Shown in pieces: positions 7,989 through 14,686 of a stretch of DNA of 25,897 bases; within the stretch, counting starts at the first letter, position 1, and each line of letters starts with the position of its first letter. The notes below the pieces were generated by a model, which was not told where the DNA came from, made no database searches, and saw only the letters and a list, made by a program, of their open reading frames with translations. Source of the stretch: Planctomycetaceae bacterium (GTDB taxonomy: Bacteria; Planctomycetota; Planctomycetia; Pirellulales; UBA1268); assembly GCA_009691925.1 (NCBI GenBank), contig SIAG01000007.1, positions 1 through 25,897 of the forward strand, in the 5' to 3' direction. Both the position numbers and the translations under genes were made by a program.

Positions 7989-9434
7989 CTAGCGAAATCG
8001 CTCGGGGAGAACGACCTTGGGATTGGAACGGAGCGTCGCGGCAGCTTCGGGTGAGATCTCCGTCAGTCCTTCCAGGAACAGTTCGCCCTCGTGCTTTGCC
8101 AGAGCCTCCGCGGCTTCGTCCGTGATGGTCGAAAGACTGTTGAGAGCCAACGGTCCGTCGTGCTTCGCAAGCGCCCTGGCAGCGTCGGGGGTGAGTGATC
8201 TCAAGCCGTCGAGGGCCAGCGGGCCTTCGATCTTCGCCAGCGCTTCGGCCGCCCCGTCCGAGAGCGTCGTGAAGTTCTGGTCGAGGTTCAATCCTCCCTT
8301 GTGCTTCGCCAGTTCAGCGCCCACCTCCGGTGACAGCGTCGGCAGTCCATCGATCCGGAAACCGTCCCTATCGGCTTCTTCAGGCGAGAGCGTCATCAGG
8401 CCGGAAAGTGTCAGGCAGCCCCTGTGCTTCGCGAGCGCCCCGGCCACCTCCGGTGACAGGGTTAGCAGGTCGCGGATTTCGAGGTCTCCCTCGTGCTTTG
8501 CAAGCGCCCCGGCGACTTCCGGCGAGAGCCTCGTCAGGCTATGGAAGCTCAGCCAACCCTCGCTCTTCGCCAGCGCCTCGGCATTTGCCACCGTGAGCGC
8601 CATCGGGCCTCTGAAGAGCAGCCCCACTTTGTGCTTGGCGAGCGCCTCCGCCGCCTCGTCCGAAAGCGTCGTCAGACCACCCAGAGCCAGCACCCCCTCG
8701 TGCGCAGCGAGCGCCTTGGCCGAGTCAACCGAGAGCGTCGTCAGGCCTCTGAAGCTCAGCACGCCAGCGTGCGATGCCAGGGCTTCGGCTACACCCGGCG
8801 GGAGAGTCTCGAGTCGATCGAGGTACAAATCGCCCCTGTGCTTCGCCAGCGCCTTGGCTAGTTCCGGCGTGATCGTCGTCAAGTCGGCGAGAAACAGCAG
8901 CGATTCATGAGCCTCAAGCATCTCGGCAACGTCGGGAGTGAGCGTTGTCAGGCCCAACGTCAGCGTCCCCTTTTGCTCCGCGAGCGCCTTGGCAACTTCT
9001 GGCGACAGTGTCGTCAGGCCGGCGAGGGACACACCATCCTTCTTGGTTGCCATTGCCCTCGCCGCTTCTGGCGAGAGTGTCGTCAAGCCGTCGAGCCACA
9101 GGAAGCTCTCGAGCGCCGCAAGCGCCTCCGCCACTTCGGGCGACAGCGTCGTCAGGCCGTTGAGGATCAAATTGCCATCGTGCTTCGCAAGCGCCCTGGC
9201 AACCTCCGGCGTGAGCGTCGCGACGCCAGAGAGGAACATGCCGCCCTTGTGTGTTGCCAAGATCTCCGCCGTCTCGAGCGAGAGCGTGGTTGGCTTGTCG
9301 ATGGACAGCCCGCTCCCTTGCTGGGCGAACTTCCCTGCCTGTTCAACATCCAGCTCCTGGATCTCGTCCGTCTCCTGCTGCCCAAACGCCGGCGCGACCG
9401 CCGCCATGACCATCGCCACGATTACCCAACGCAT
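7989..9434 (-). CDS. Secreted leucine-rich-like repeat protein, type C (19 repeats)
   Basis: This 481-residue protein is the last and longest of five tandem paralogues. A near-perfect ribosome site, GGAGGTGA, precedes the ATG. The first 19 residues (MRWVIVAMVMAAVAPAFG) are a signal peptide, so it should leave the cytoplasm. After a short acidic linker, about 19 copies of a 23-residue unit follow, with consensus P-E-V-A-x-A-L-A-K-H-x-G-x-L-x-L-x-G-L-T-T-L-S. A conserved cap, LRSNPKVVLPERFR, ends the protein. Most units are exactly 23 residues; one near the middle is 22, one is about 18 with its helix lost, and the next is 24. The pattern implies a solenoid of alternating strand and helix related to leucine-rich repeats. 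No catalytic motif or membrane anchor is visible. Function unknown; a binding role is the natural guess. Confidence 0.85.
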   Translation of the reverse strand: MRWVIVAMVMAAVAPAFGQQETDEIQELDVEQAGKFAQQGSGLSIDKPTTLSLETAEILATHKGGMFLSGVATLTPEVARALAKHDGNLILNGLTTLSPEVAEALAALESFLWLDGLTTLSPEAARAMATKKDGVSLAGLTTLSPEVAKALAEQKGTLTLGLTTLTPDVAEMLEAHESLLFLADLTTITPELAKALAKHRGDLYLDRLETLPPGVAEALASHAGVLSFRGLTTLSVDSAKALAAHEGVLALGGLTTLSDEAAEALAKHKVGLLFRGPMALTVANAEALAKSEGWLSFHSLTRLSPEVAGALAKHEGDLEIRDLLTLSPEVAGALAKHRGCLTLSGLMTLSPEEADRDGFRIDGLPTLSPEVGAELAKHKGGLNLDQNFTTLSDGAAEALAKIEGPLALDGLRSLTPDAARALAKHDGPLALNSLSTITDEAAEALAKHEGELFLEGLTEISPEAAATLRSNPKVVLPERFR

Positions 9435-9617
9435 GCGTCACCTCCAGGCACAATCCAAGCGTCTTCGTTTGTCGGCAGCCGGCTCCACGAGCTTTATGGA
9501 GCGGAGCCAGATTTCGCCACACCAATTACAGACCACCATGTTAGAGCGAAGATCAACGCCGATGGCAGCCGGGAAGCGCCGGCAAAACCGTCGGGTAAGC
9601 GCTTTTGCCGAGGGCGG
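9435..9617 (-). repeat. Intergenic spacer repeat, short form (copy 1)
   Basis: This spacer is homologous along its length to those at 10599, 11765 and 12855. It shares the GGAGGTGA ribosome site, the leader hairpin and the block reading CAACGCCGATGG on the plus strand. Like the 11765 copy it lacks about 80 bp that the two long spacers contain. The spacers were evidently duplicated together with the genes. Confidence 0.8.
9481..9508 (-). promoter_or_regulatory. Leader hairpin before the type C gene
   Basis: GGCTCCAC and GCGGAGCC can pair with one mismatch around a 12-base loop, 46 bases before the start codon. The same structure occurs before two other genes of the cluster at nearly the same distance. 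It may affect mRNA stability or translation; there is no T-run to suggest termination. Confidence 0.4.
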
Positions 9618-10598
9618 TCAGCGGTACTTTTCAGGGAGCAGGATGTCAGGATTGCTCCGCAGCATTTCGGCCGCCTTCGCCGACAGCGCCTCCAGGCGGC
9701 GGAGGTTCACCTCGCCGCGATGTTGAGAAATTGATGCAGCGGCCTCGTCCGTGAGCGTCGTCAGCCCCAACAAGTCCAGCGATCCCTCGTGCTTTGACAG
9801 CGCAACAGCGACTTCCGTCGAGAGAGCCCTGAGGCCTTTAAGCATCAGGTCGCCGTGATGCTTCGCAAGCGCCGTGGCCGCCTCCTCTGAGATTGAGTCC
9901 AGGTTGAACACGCCGAGTGTCCCCCTGTGCTTAGCCAATGCCTCAGCCACCCGCCGCGAGAGCATGACCGAACAGCCGACGAAGAGTGTGTCCTCGTGCT
10001 TCGCGAGAGCTTCCGCAGCCTCTGGCGATAGCGTCACGAGGCCGGTTAAACCCAGCAAGCCTTTGACTTGCGCCAGGGCCTCGGCATCCTCTACCGACAA
10101 GGTCGTCAGGCGGTGAAGGCCCACTATTCCATCATGCTTGGCCAACGCCTGGGCGACTCCTGCCGACAGCGTCGTCAAGCCATTGAGTTGAAGCGATCCC
10201 GTCTGCTTCGCAAGCTCCTTGGCTGCTTCCTCCGAGAGTGTTGTCAGGTTGTGGAGCAAGAGTTCTCCGCGGTGAGTCGCCAGCGATTCGGCTAACTCTG
10301 GCGGCATCGACTCGACACAGTCCAGAACCAGCATGCCTTTGTCATGCTTTGCCAGTATCTCGGCCACTTCAGGAGTCAGCGTCGTCGGACCGTTGAGGAC
10401 AAGCGTGCCTTTATAACGCGTCAATATCTCGGCCACCTCCGGAGATATCATCATTGGGCCATCAAGGACCAGCATACGCTCGGCGGCCTTGACCAGCTCA
10501 GTTGCTTGCTCAACACTCAACGGCTTGATCTCTTCGGTATCGTCACCGAACGTCGGAACCGCTATCGCCATAGATGCGGCCATGATTGCCCAACGCAT
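9618..10598 (-). CDS. Secreted leucine-rich-like repeat protein, type A copy 1 (12 repeats)
   Basis: This 326-residue paralogue starts behind GGAGGTGA. The signal peptide is MRWAIMAASMAIAVPTFG, followed by the linker DDTEEIKPLSVEQATELV that is shared by four members. Twelve 23-24-residue units then follow, with the A-E-A-L-A-K-H-x-G-x-L-x-L-x-x-L-T-T-L-S core, and the cap LRSNPDILLPEKYR. The extra residue in repeat 3 (KHDKGMLVLDC) is also present in the type A copy at 13124. Repeats 4-7 are almost identical in DNA to that copy, over 263 bp with one mismatch, whereas the rest has diverged clearly. It is probably exported; function unknown. It is transcribed in the same direction as the four others, with a 263-bp spacer upstream and a 183-bp spacer downstream. 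Confidence 0.85.
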   Translation of the reverse strand: MRWAIMAASMAIAVPTFGDDTEEIKPLSVEQATELVKAAERMLVLDGPMMISPEVAEILTRYKGTLVLNGPTTLTPEVAEILAKHDKGMLVLDCVESMPPELAESLATHRGELLLHNLTTLSEEAAKELAKQTGSLQLNGLTTLSAGVAQALAKHDGIVGLHRLTTLSVEDAEALAQVKGLLGLTGLVTLSPEAAEALAKHEDTLFVGCSVMLSRRVAEALAKHRGTLGVFNLDSISEEAATALAKHHGDLMLKGLRALSTEVAVALSKHEGSLDLLGLTTLTDEAAASISQHRGEVNLRRLEALSAKAAEMLRSNPDILLPEKYR

Positions 10599-10861
10599 AC
10601 GTCACCTCCAGGCAGTTCAAGCCTTCTCCTTGTCGGCGGCCGGCTCCACAAGTTTCATGGGGTGGAGCCAGGCTTCGCCATACCAATCACAGACCACCAT
10701 GTTGCAGATCCAGTTTAGCCCCGGGTCGGAGGCGAATCCTTCGATCCCCGCCCCTTCCCGAACGCCATCCCCCTGCCGTGGCTCCTCGAAGAAAGCCAAC
10801 GCCGATGGCAGCCGGGAAGCGCCGTCCAAACTGTTACGAAACGGACTTTTGCCACGGTCGG
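10599..10861 (-). repeat. Intergenic spacer repeat, long form (copy 2)
   Basis: This is the long version of the cluster spacer, with about 80 bp (roughly 10707-10795) absent from the short forms. Read on the minus strand it keeps a 70-codon open frame (10829-10617) that ends 18 bases before the next start. Its segment SDPGLNWICNMVVCDWYGEAW has a recognisable but interrupted relative in the spacer at 12855. It is therefore either a decayed coding fragment or a dispersed intergenic repeat. Confidence 0.75.
10642..10669 (-). promoter_or_regulatory. Leader hairpin before type A copy 1
   Basis: GGCTCCAC and GTGGAGCC form a perfect 8-bp stem with a 12-base loop, 43 bases before the start codon. 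It is equivalent to the hairpins at 9481 and 11811. Confidence 0.45.
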
Positions 10862-11764
10862 TCAGCGGAACTTCTCAGGGAGCCGGATTTCAGGATTGCT
10901 CCGCAGCATTTCGGCCGCCTCCGCCGACAGCGTCTCCAGATGACCGAGGTTTAGCTCGCCGCGATGCTTCGCCAGCGCCGATGCAGCCTCGTCGCAGAGT
11001 GTTTTCAGCCCGGAAAAGTCGAGCCTTCTCTCATGCTTCGCCAGTGCGAGAGCGGCTCCCGGCGTGAGAGTTCCAATGTCCAGAGTGAGCCAGCCACGGT
11101 GCTTCGCAAGCGCGGCGGCCGCCTGGTCGGTGAGGGATTTCTGATATTTTAGGCTGAGCAGTCCATCATGCTTTGCCAAGGCCTTGGCCACCTCCGGCGA
11201 CAGATCTGTACACTTGCCGAGGATAAGTGCGTCCTCGTGCTTTGCCAGAGCCTCCGCAACCTCTGGGGAGAGCGCCGAAAGGCTAGGCAAAACAAGCCAG
11301 TCTTTGAGCTTCGACAGCGTCTCGGCGTCCTCCAGCGACAAGGTCTTCAGGCTGTAGAGGCCAACCGAGCCGTCATGCCTCGCCAGAGCCTCGGCAACTC
11401 CCTCCGAAAGCGTCGTCAGACCACTGATAACAAGCCGACCACTGTGCTTCGCGAGCGCCTCGGCGGCTTCTTTCGTAAGCGTCGAGATCTCAAAGTGTAT
11501 GGCTCCGCTGTGCTTTGCCAGCGCTTCGGCGAGTTCCAGTGTCAGCGCGTCGACTTCGCCGAGGTAAAGCATGCCATCGTGCCGAGCAAGAATCTCTGCA
11601 GCCTCCGGGGTGAGTATCGTCCCGCGGTCGAGGAACAGGGCGCCCTTGGTCGTGGCGACCAGCTCGGTTGCCTGCTCAACACTCAACGGCTTGATCTCCG
11701 CGGTATCGTCACCGAACGCCGGCACCGCCATCGCCATAGATGCGGCCACGATTACCCAACGCAT
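10862..11764 (-). CDS. Secreted leucine-rich-like repeat protein, type B copy 1 (11 repeats)
   Basis: This 300-residue paralogue starts behind GGAGGTGA, with signal peptide MRWVIVAASMAMAVPAFG and the shared EIKPLSVEQATELVATT linker. About eleven 22-23-residue units and the cap LRSNPEIRLPEKFR follow. It is the closest relative of the neighbouring gene at 11949 (offset 1,087 bp), and the last 150 or so bases of the two genes are nearly identical. The amino-acid differences between them are mostly in the stretch following K-H-x-G in each unit, for example W/G, K/E, R/G and K/T, while the A-x-A-L-A-K-H helix face is kept. That hints at selection on one face of the solenoid. Predicted exported; function unknown. 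Confidence 0.85.
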   Translation of the reverse strand: MRWVIVAASMAMAVPAFGDDTAEIKPLSVEQATELVATTKGALFLDRGTILTPEAAEILARHDGMLYLGEVDALTLELAEALAKHSGAIHFEISTLTKEAAEALAKHSGRLVISGLTTLSEGVAEALARHDGSVGLYSLKTLSLEDAETLSKLKDWLVLPSLSALSPEVAEALAKHEDALILGKCTDLSPEVAKALAKHDGLLSLKYQKSLTDQAAAALAKHRGWLTLDIGTLTPGAALALAKHERRLDFSGLKTLCDEAASALAKHRGELNLGHLETLSAEAAEMLRSNPEIRLPEKFR

Positions 11765-11948
11765 GCGTCACCTCCAGGCACAATCCAAGCGTCGTCGTTT
11801 GTCGGCAGCCGGCTCCACGAGCTTTATGGAGTGGAGCCAGCTTTCGCCCTACCAATTACAGACCACTATGTTGCAGCGAAGATCAACGCCGATGGTAGCC
11901 GGAAAGCGCCGTCCAAGCCGTCGCGAGAAGGACTGTTGCCACGCGCGA
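11765..11948 (-). repeat. Intergenic spacer repeat, short form (copy 3)
   Basis: This copy is close to that at 9435 in length (184 against 183 bp) and sequence, including the ribosome site and the hairpin. The minus-strand frame that is open in the 10599 copy is broken here by a TAG, which supports a non-coding or decayed status. Confidence 0.8.
11811..11838 (-). promoter_or_regulatory. Leader hairpin before type B copy 1
   Basis: GGCTCCAC and GTGGAGCC form a perfect 8-bp stem with a 12-base loop, 46 bases before the start codon. The stem is kept while loop bases differ between copies. Confidence 0.45.
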
Positions 11949-12854
11949 TCAGCGGAACTTCTCAGGAAGCCGGATTTCAGGATTGCTCCGCAGCATTTCG
12001 GCCGCCTCCGCCGACAGCGTCTCCAGATGACCGAGGTTTAGCTCGCCGCGATGCTTCGCCAGCGCCGATGCAGCCTCGTCGCAGAGTGTTTTCAGCCCGG
12101 AAAAGTCGAGCCTTCCCTCATGCTTCGCCAGTGCGAGAGCGGCTCCCGGCGTGAGAGTGCCAAGATCCAGATCGAGCCCGCCACGATGCTTCGCAAGCGC
12201 GGCGGCCGCCTGGTCGGTGAGGGATGTCTGATATTTTATCCTGAGCCGTCCATCATGCTTTGCTAGGGCCTCGGCCACCTCCGGCGACAGATCCGTACAC
12301 TCGCCGAGGGTAAGTGTGTCCTCGTGCTTTGCCAGAGCCTCCGCAACCTCTGGCGAGATCGCCAAAAGGCTCGGCAAAACAAGCCCATCTTTGAGCTTCG
12401 ACAGCGTCTCGGCGTCCTCCAGCGACAAGGTCGTCAGGCTGTAGAGACCCACCGAGCCGTCGTGCGTCGCCAGAGCCTCGGCAACTCCCTCCGAAAGCGT
12501 CGTCAGACCACTGATAACAAGCCGACCCCTGTGCTTCGCGAGCGCCTCGGCGGCTTCTTTCGTAAGTGTCGAGACCTCAAAGTTGATTTCCCCGCTGTGC
12601 TTTGCCAGCACTTCGGCGAGTTCCGGTGTCAGCGCGTCGACTTCACGGAGGTAAAGCGCGCCATCGTGCCGAGCAAGAATCTCTGCAGTCTCCGGGGTGA
12701 GAATCGTCCCGCGGTCGAGGAACAGGGCGCCCTTGGTCGTGGCGACCAGTTCGGTCGCCTGCTCGACACTCAACGGCTTGATCTCTTCGGTATCGTCCTC
12801 ACCGAACGCCGGCACCGCCATCGCCATAGATGCGGCCATGATTGCCCAACGCAT
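11949..12854 (-). CDS. Secreted leucine-rich-like repeat protein, type B copy 2 (11 repeats)
   Basis: This 301-residue paralogue starts behind GGAGGTGA, with signal peptide MRWAIMAASMAMAVPAFG. It has the same organisation as the gene at 10862: linker, about eleven units, and the identical cap LRSNPEIRLPEKFR. The signal peptide and first linker residues (GEDDTEEIKPLS) are closer to the type A genes than to the sister B gene, which suggests segments have been exchanged within the cluster. Some units depart from the consensus in the same way in both B genes, such as LFLDRGTILT and FSGLKTLCDEAA, so the duplication followed establishment of the B type. Its leader (12855-13123) has lost the hairpin present before three other members. 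Predicted exported; function unknown. Confidence 0.85.
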   Translation of the reverse strand: MRWAIMAASMAMAVPAFGEDDTEEIKPLSVEQATELVATTKGALFLDRGTILTPETAEILARHDGALYLREVDALTPELAEVLAKHSGEINFEVSTLTKEAAEALAKHRGRLVISGLTTLSEGVAEALATHDGSVGLYSLTTLSLEDAETLSKLKDGLVLPSLLAISPEVAEALAKHEDTLTLGECTDLSPEVAEALAKHDGRLRIKYQTSLTDQAAAALAKHRGGLDLDLGTLTPGAALALAKHEGRLDFSGLKTLCDEAASALAKHRGELNLGHLETLSAEAAEMLRSNPEIRLPEKFR

Positions 12855-13123
12855 GTTTCACCTCCAGGCACAATCCAAGTCTTCTCACTGTTGATGGCCG
12901 GCTCCCCGAGCATCAAGGCAGCAAAGCCAGGTTTCGGCCTCCCAATCACCCAATACGATGTTGCAGTTCCAGCGTGGCGTTGGGTCAGAGACGTATCCTA
13001 CCTAAGCCGTTCCTTCCCGAACGCGATCCCCCCTGCCGTGGCTCCTCAAAAGAAAGTCACCGCCGATGGCAGCCGGGAAGCGCCGTCCAAACCCGTTACG
13101 AAACGCGCTATCGCCACGGCCGG
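12855..13123 (-). repeat. Intergenic spacer repeat, long form (copy 4)
   Basis: This is the second long spacer (269 bp). Its minus strand encodes, with interruptions, SDPTPRWNCNIVLGDWEAETW, related to the segment in the spacer at 10599. The leader hairpin is degenerate here. It matches the other spacers at the ribosome site and at the block near 13060-13120 that precedes the next gene's 3' end. Confidence 0.75.
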
Positions 13124-14107
13124 TCAGCGGAACTTTTCAGGAAGCAGGATGTCAGGATTGCTCCGCAGCATTTCGGCCGCCTTTGCCGACAGCGTCTCCA
13201 AGCGACGAAGGTTGATCTCGCCGCGATGCTGCATAATCGCCGCCGCCGCCTCGTCTGTGAGCGTCTCCAGCCCTAACAAGTCCAGTGTTCCCTCGTGCTC
13301 CGCTAGGGCCATTGCGGCTCCCGTTGAGAGAGTCGTGAGACCGCTAAGAGTAAGCCCGCCGCGGTGCTTCGCAAGCGCGGCGGCCGCCTCGGCTGTGAGT
13401 GACGTCTGGTTCAATAAGCCAAGCGTCCCCCCATGCTTTGCCAATGCCTCGGCAACCTCCGACGAGAGCACGGTCAGGCCTCCGAGGAAAAGTGTGTCCT
13501 CGTGCTTCGCCAACGCCTCCGCAACCTGTGGCGATAGCGTCACGAGGCCGGTTAAACCCAGCAAGCCTTTGACTTGCGCCAGGGCCTCGGCATCCTCTAC
13601 CGACAAGGTCGTCAGGCGGTGAAGGCCCACTATTCCATCATGCTTGGCCAACGCCTGGGCCACTCCTGCCGACAGCGTCGTCAAGCCATTGAGTTGAAGC
13701 GATCCCGTCTGCTTCGCAAGCTCCTTGGCTGCTTCCTCCGAGAGTGTTGTCAGGTTGTGGAGCAAGAGTTCTCCGCGGTGAGTCGCCAGCGCTTCGGCAA
13801 GCTCTGGCGACAACGCATCAATACAGTCGAGAACCAGCATGCCTTTATCGTGCTTCGAGAGTATCGCAGCAACGACTGGAGATAGCGCCGTGGGGCCCTT
13901 GAGGACAAGCGTGCCTTCGTGCCTCGCCAATATCTCGGCAACCTCCGGAGATATCATCATCGGGCCATCGAGGACCAGCATGTGCTCGGTGGTCGCGACC
14001 AGCTCGATCGCCCGCTCGACACTCAACGACTCTATCTCTTCGGTATCCTCTTGCCCGAACGCCGGCACCGCCATGGCAATAGCCACCGCCACAACTGCCC
14101 ATCGCAT
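13124..14107 (-). CDS. Secreted leucine-rich-like repeat protein, type A copy 2 (12 repeats)
   Basis: This 327-residue protein is the first of the five genes in the direction of transcription. GAGGAG lies seven bases before the ATG; unlike the others it lacks the duplicated leader. The signal peptide is MRWAVVAVAIAMAVPAFG, then QEDTEEIESLSVERAIELV, about twelve 23-24-residue units, and the cap LRSNPDILLPEKFR. Repeats 4-7 are almost identical in DNA to the type A gene at 9618, although two type B genes lie between them. Elsewhere the pair differ more, for example GLTVLSSEVAEAL against GCSVMLSRRVAEAL. This mosaic pattern is what gene conversion produces. A possible -10 (TAGAAT) lies about 56 bases upstream. 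Predicted exported; function unknown. Confidence 0.85.
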   Translation of the reverse strand: MRWAVVAVAIAMAVPAFGQEDTEEIESLSVERAIELVATTEHMLVLDGPMMISPEVAEILARHEGTLVLKGPTALSPVVAAILSKHDKGMLVLDCIDALSPELAEALATHRGELLLHNLTTLSEEAAKELAKQTGSLQLNGLTTLSAGVAQALAKHDGIVGLHRLTTLSVEDAEALAQVKGLLGLTGLVTLSPQVAEALAKHEDTLFLGGLTVLSSEVAEALAKHGGTLGLLNQTSLTAEAAAALAKHRGGLTLSGLTTLSTGAAMALAEHEGTLDLLGLETLTDEAAAAIMQHRGEINLRRLETLSAKAAEMLRSNPDILLPEKFR

Positions 14108-14686
14108 GTTTCGGCTCCTCGCAAAGACCGGCCCCGCCCGCCTGGCGAAAGCTTCCCAGAATATTCTACGAGGCCTGACCAGTGGCTACCACCAACTGCC
14201 GAGCGAGAACGCGGTCCCGACCGGCAGGGTGGATGGCGCCTTGTTTTCACCATCAAGTGCGCGTCATCCTTCGCGGATCCGGATCCTTTCCGCAGCGGGC
14301 CTCTACAGGCGACCCCTTCCTACACCTCGAAGGCGTCGGCTTCGGTACCTCGCCATTGGCGCGGTACCGCGATGGGCTGTCAAGATCGATTGGCAAGCGA
14401 ATGACGAACTTGTCTTCCGGATACATCCGGTGCTACGCGCGGCTCCGGCTGACAAAGATCAGATTATTGGCGGTCCGCTGCGCCCTTACCGCGGCTCCGT
14501 CGCTAATTGAAACAACTTATACGGCACCGCGAGGCCAGTGATGCCGGTGATGTTCTCGCCGCGAGTGAATTCCTAATTGAGCTTGCAATCAGGGAGAGGC
14601 TCGCGCGAATCCTATTTCACCAACTGCGTCGTGAGCCCGGTCACGTTTGGGAAATAAACGATGCCCACCCGCAATGCGTGCCCTGG
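14108..14686. other. Palindrome-rich intergenic region without a gene
   Basis: About 580 bp between the surface-protein gene and the repeat-protein cluster. No frame gives a credible protein on either strand. It contains a 27-base hairpin (14343-14369), a 12-bp palindrome made of tandem GGATCC (14275-14286), and a CCGGA/TCCGG stem with a TACA loop (14417-14430). A TAGAAT on the minus strand (14163-14168) is a weak candidate -10 for the cluster, but I found no well-spaced -35. Some minus-strand fragments look protein-like but are short and broken, as in a dispersed repeat or decayed element. Confidence 0.5.
14343..14369. repeat. Strong 27-base hairpin
   Basis: CGGTACC (14343-14349) pairs with GGTACCG (14363-14369), and CGCC pairs with GGCG around an ATT loop, with a single T/C mismatch between the two helices. 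There is no following T-run, so it is more like a repeat-element or operator palindrome than a terminator. Confidence 0.5.

Noticed and set aside
8017..13622. Plus-strand frames opposite the repeat-protein genes, some several hundred codons, with repetitive LRQRLG- or SSCFASA-like translations
   Set aside because: Their periodicity simply reflects the 69-bp DNA period of the minus-strand repeats. The minus strand has signal peptides, ribosome sites and conserved caps.
7989..14107. The 69-bp periodicity was considered as a CRISPR-like or satellite array
   Set aside because: The units are degenerate, in frame, and encode a conserved 23-residue protein unit. There are no identical short repeats with unique spacers and no cas genes.
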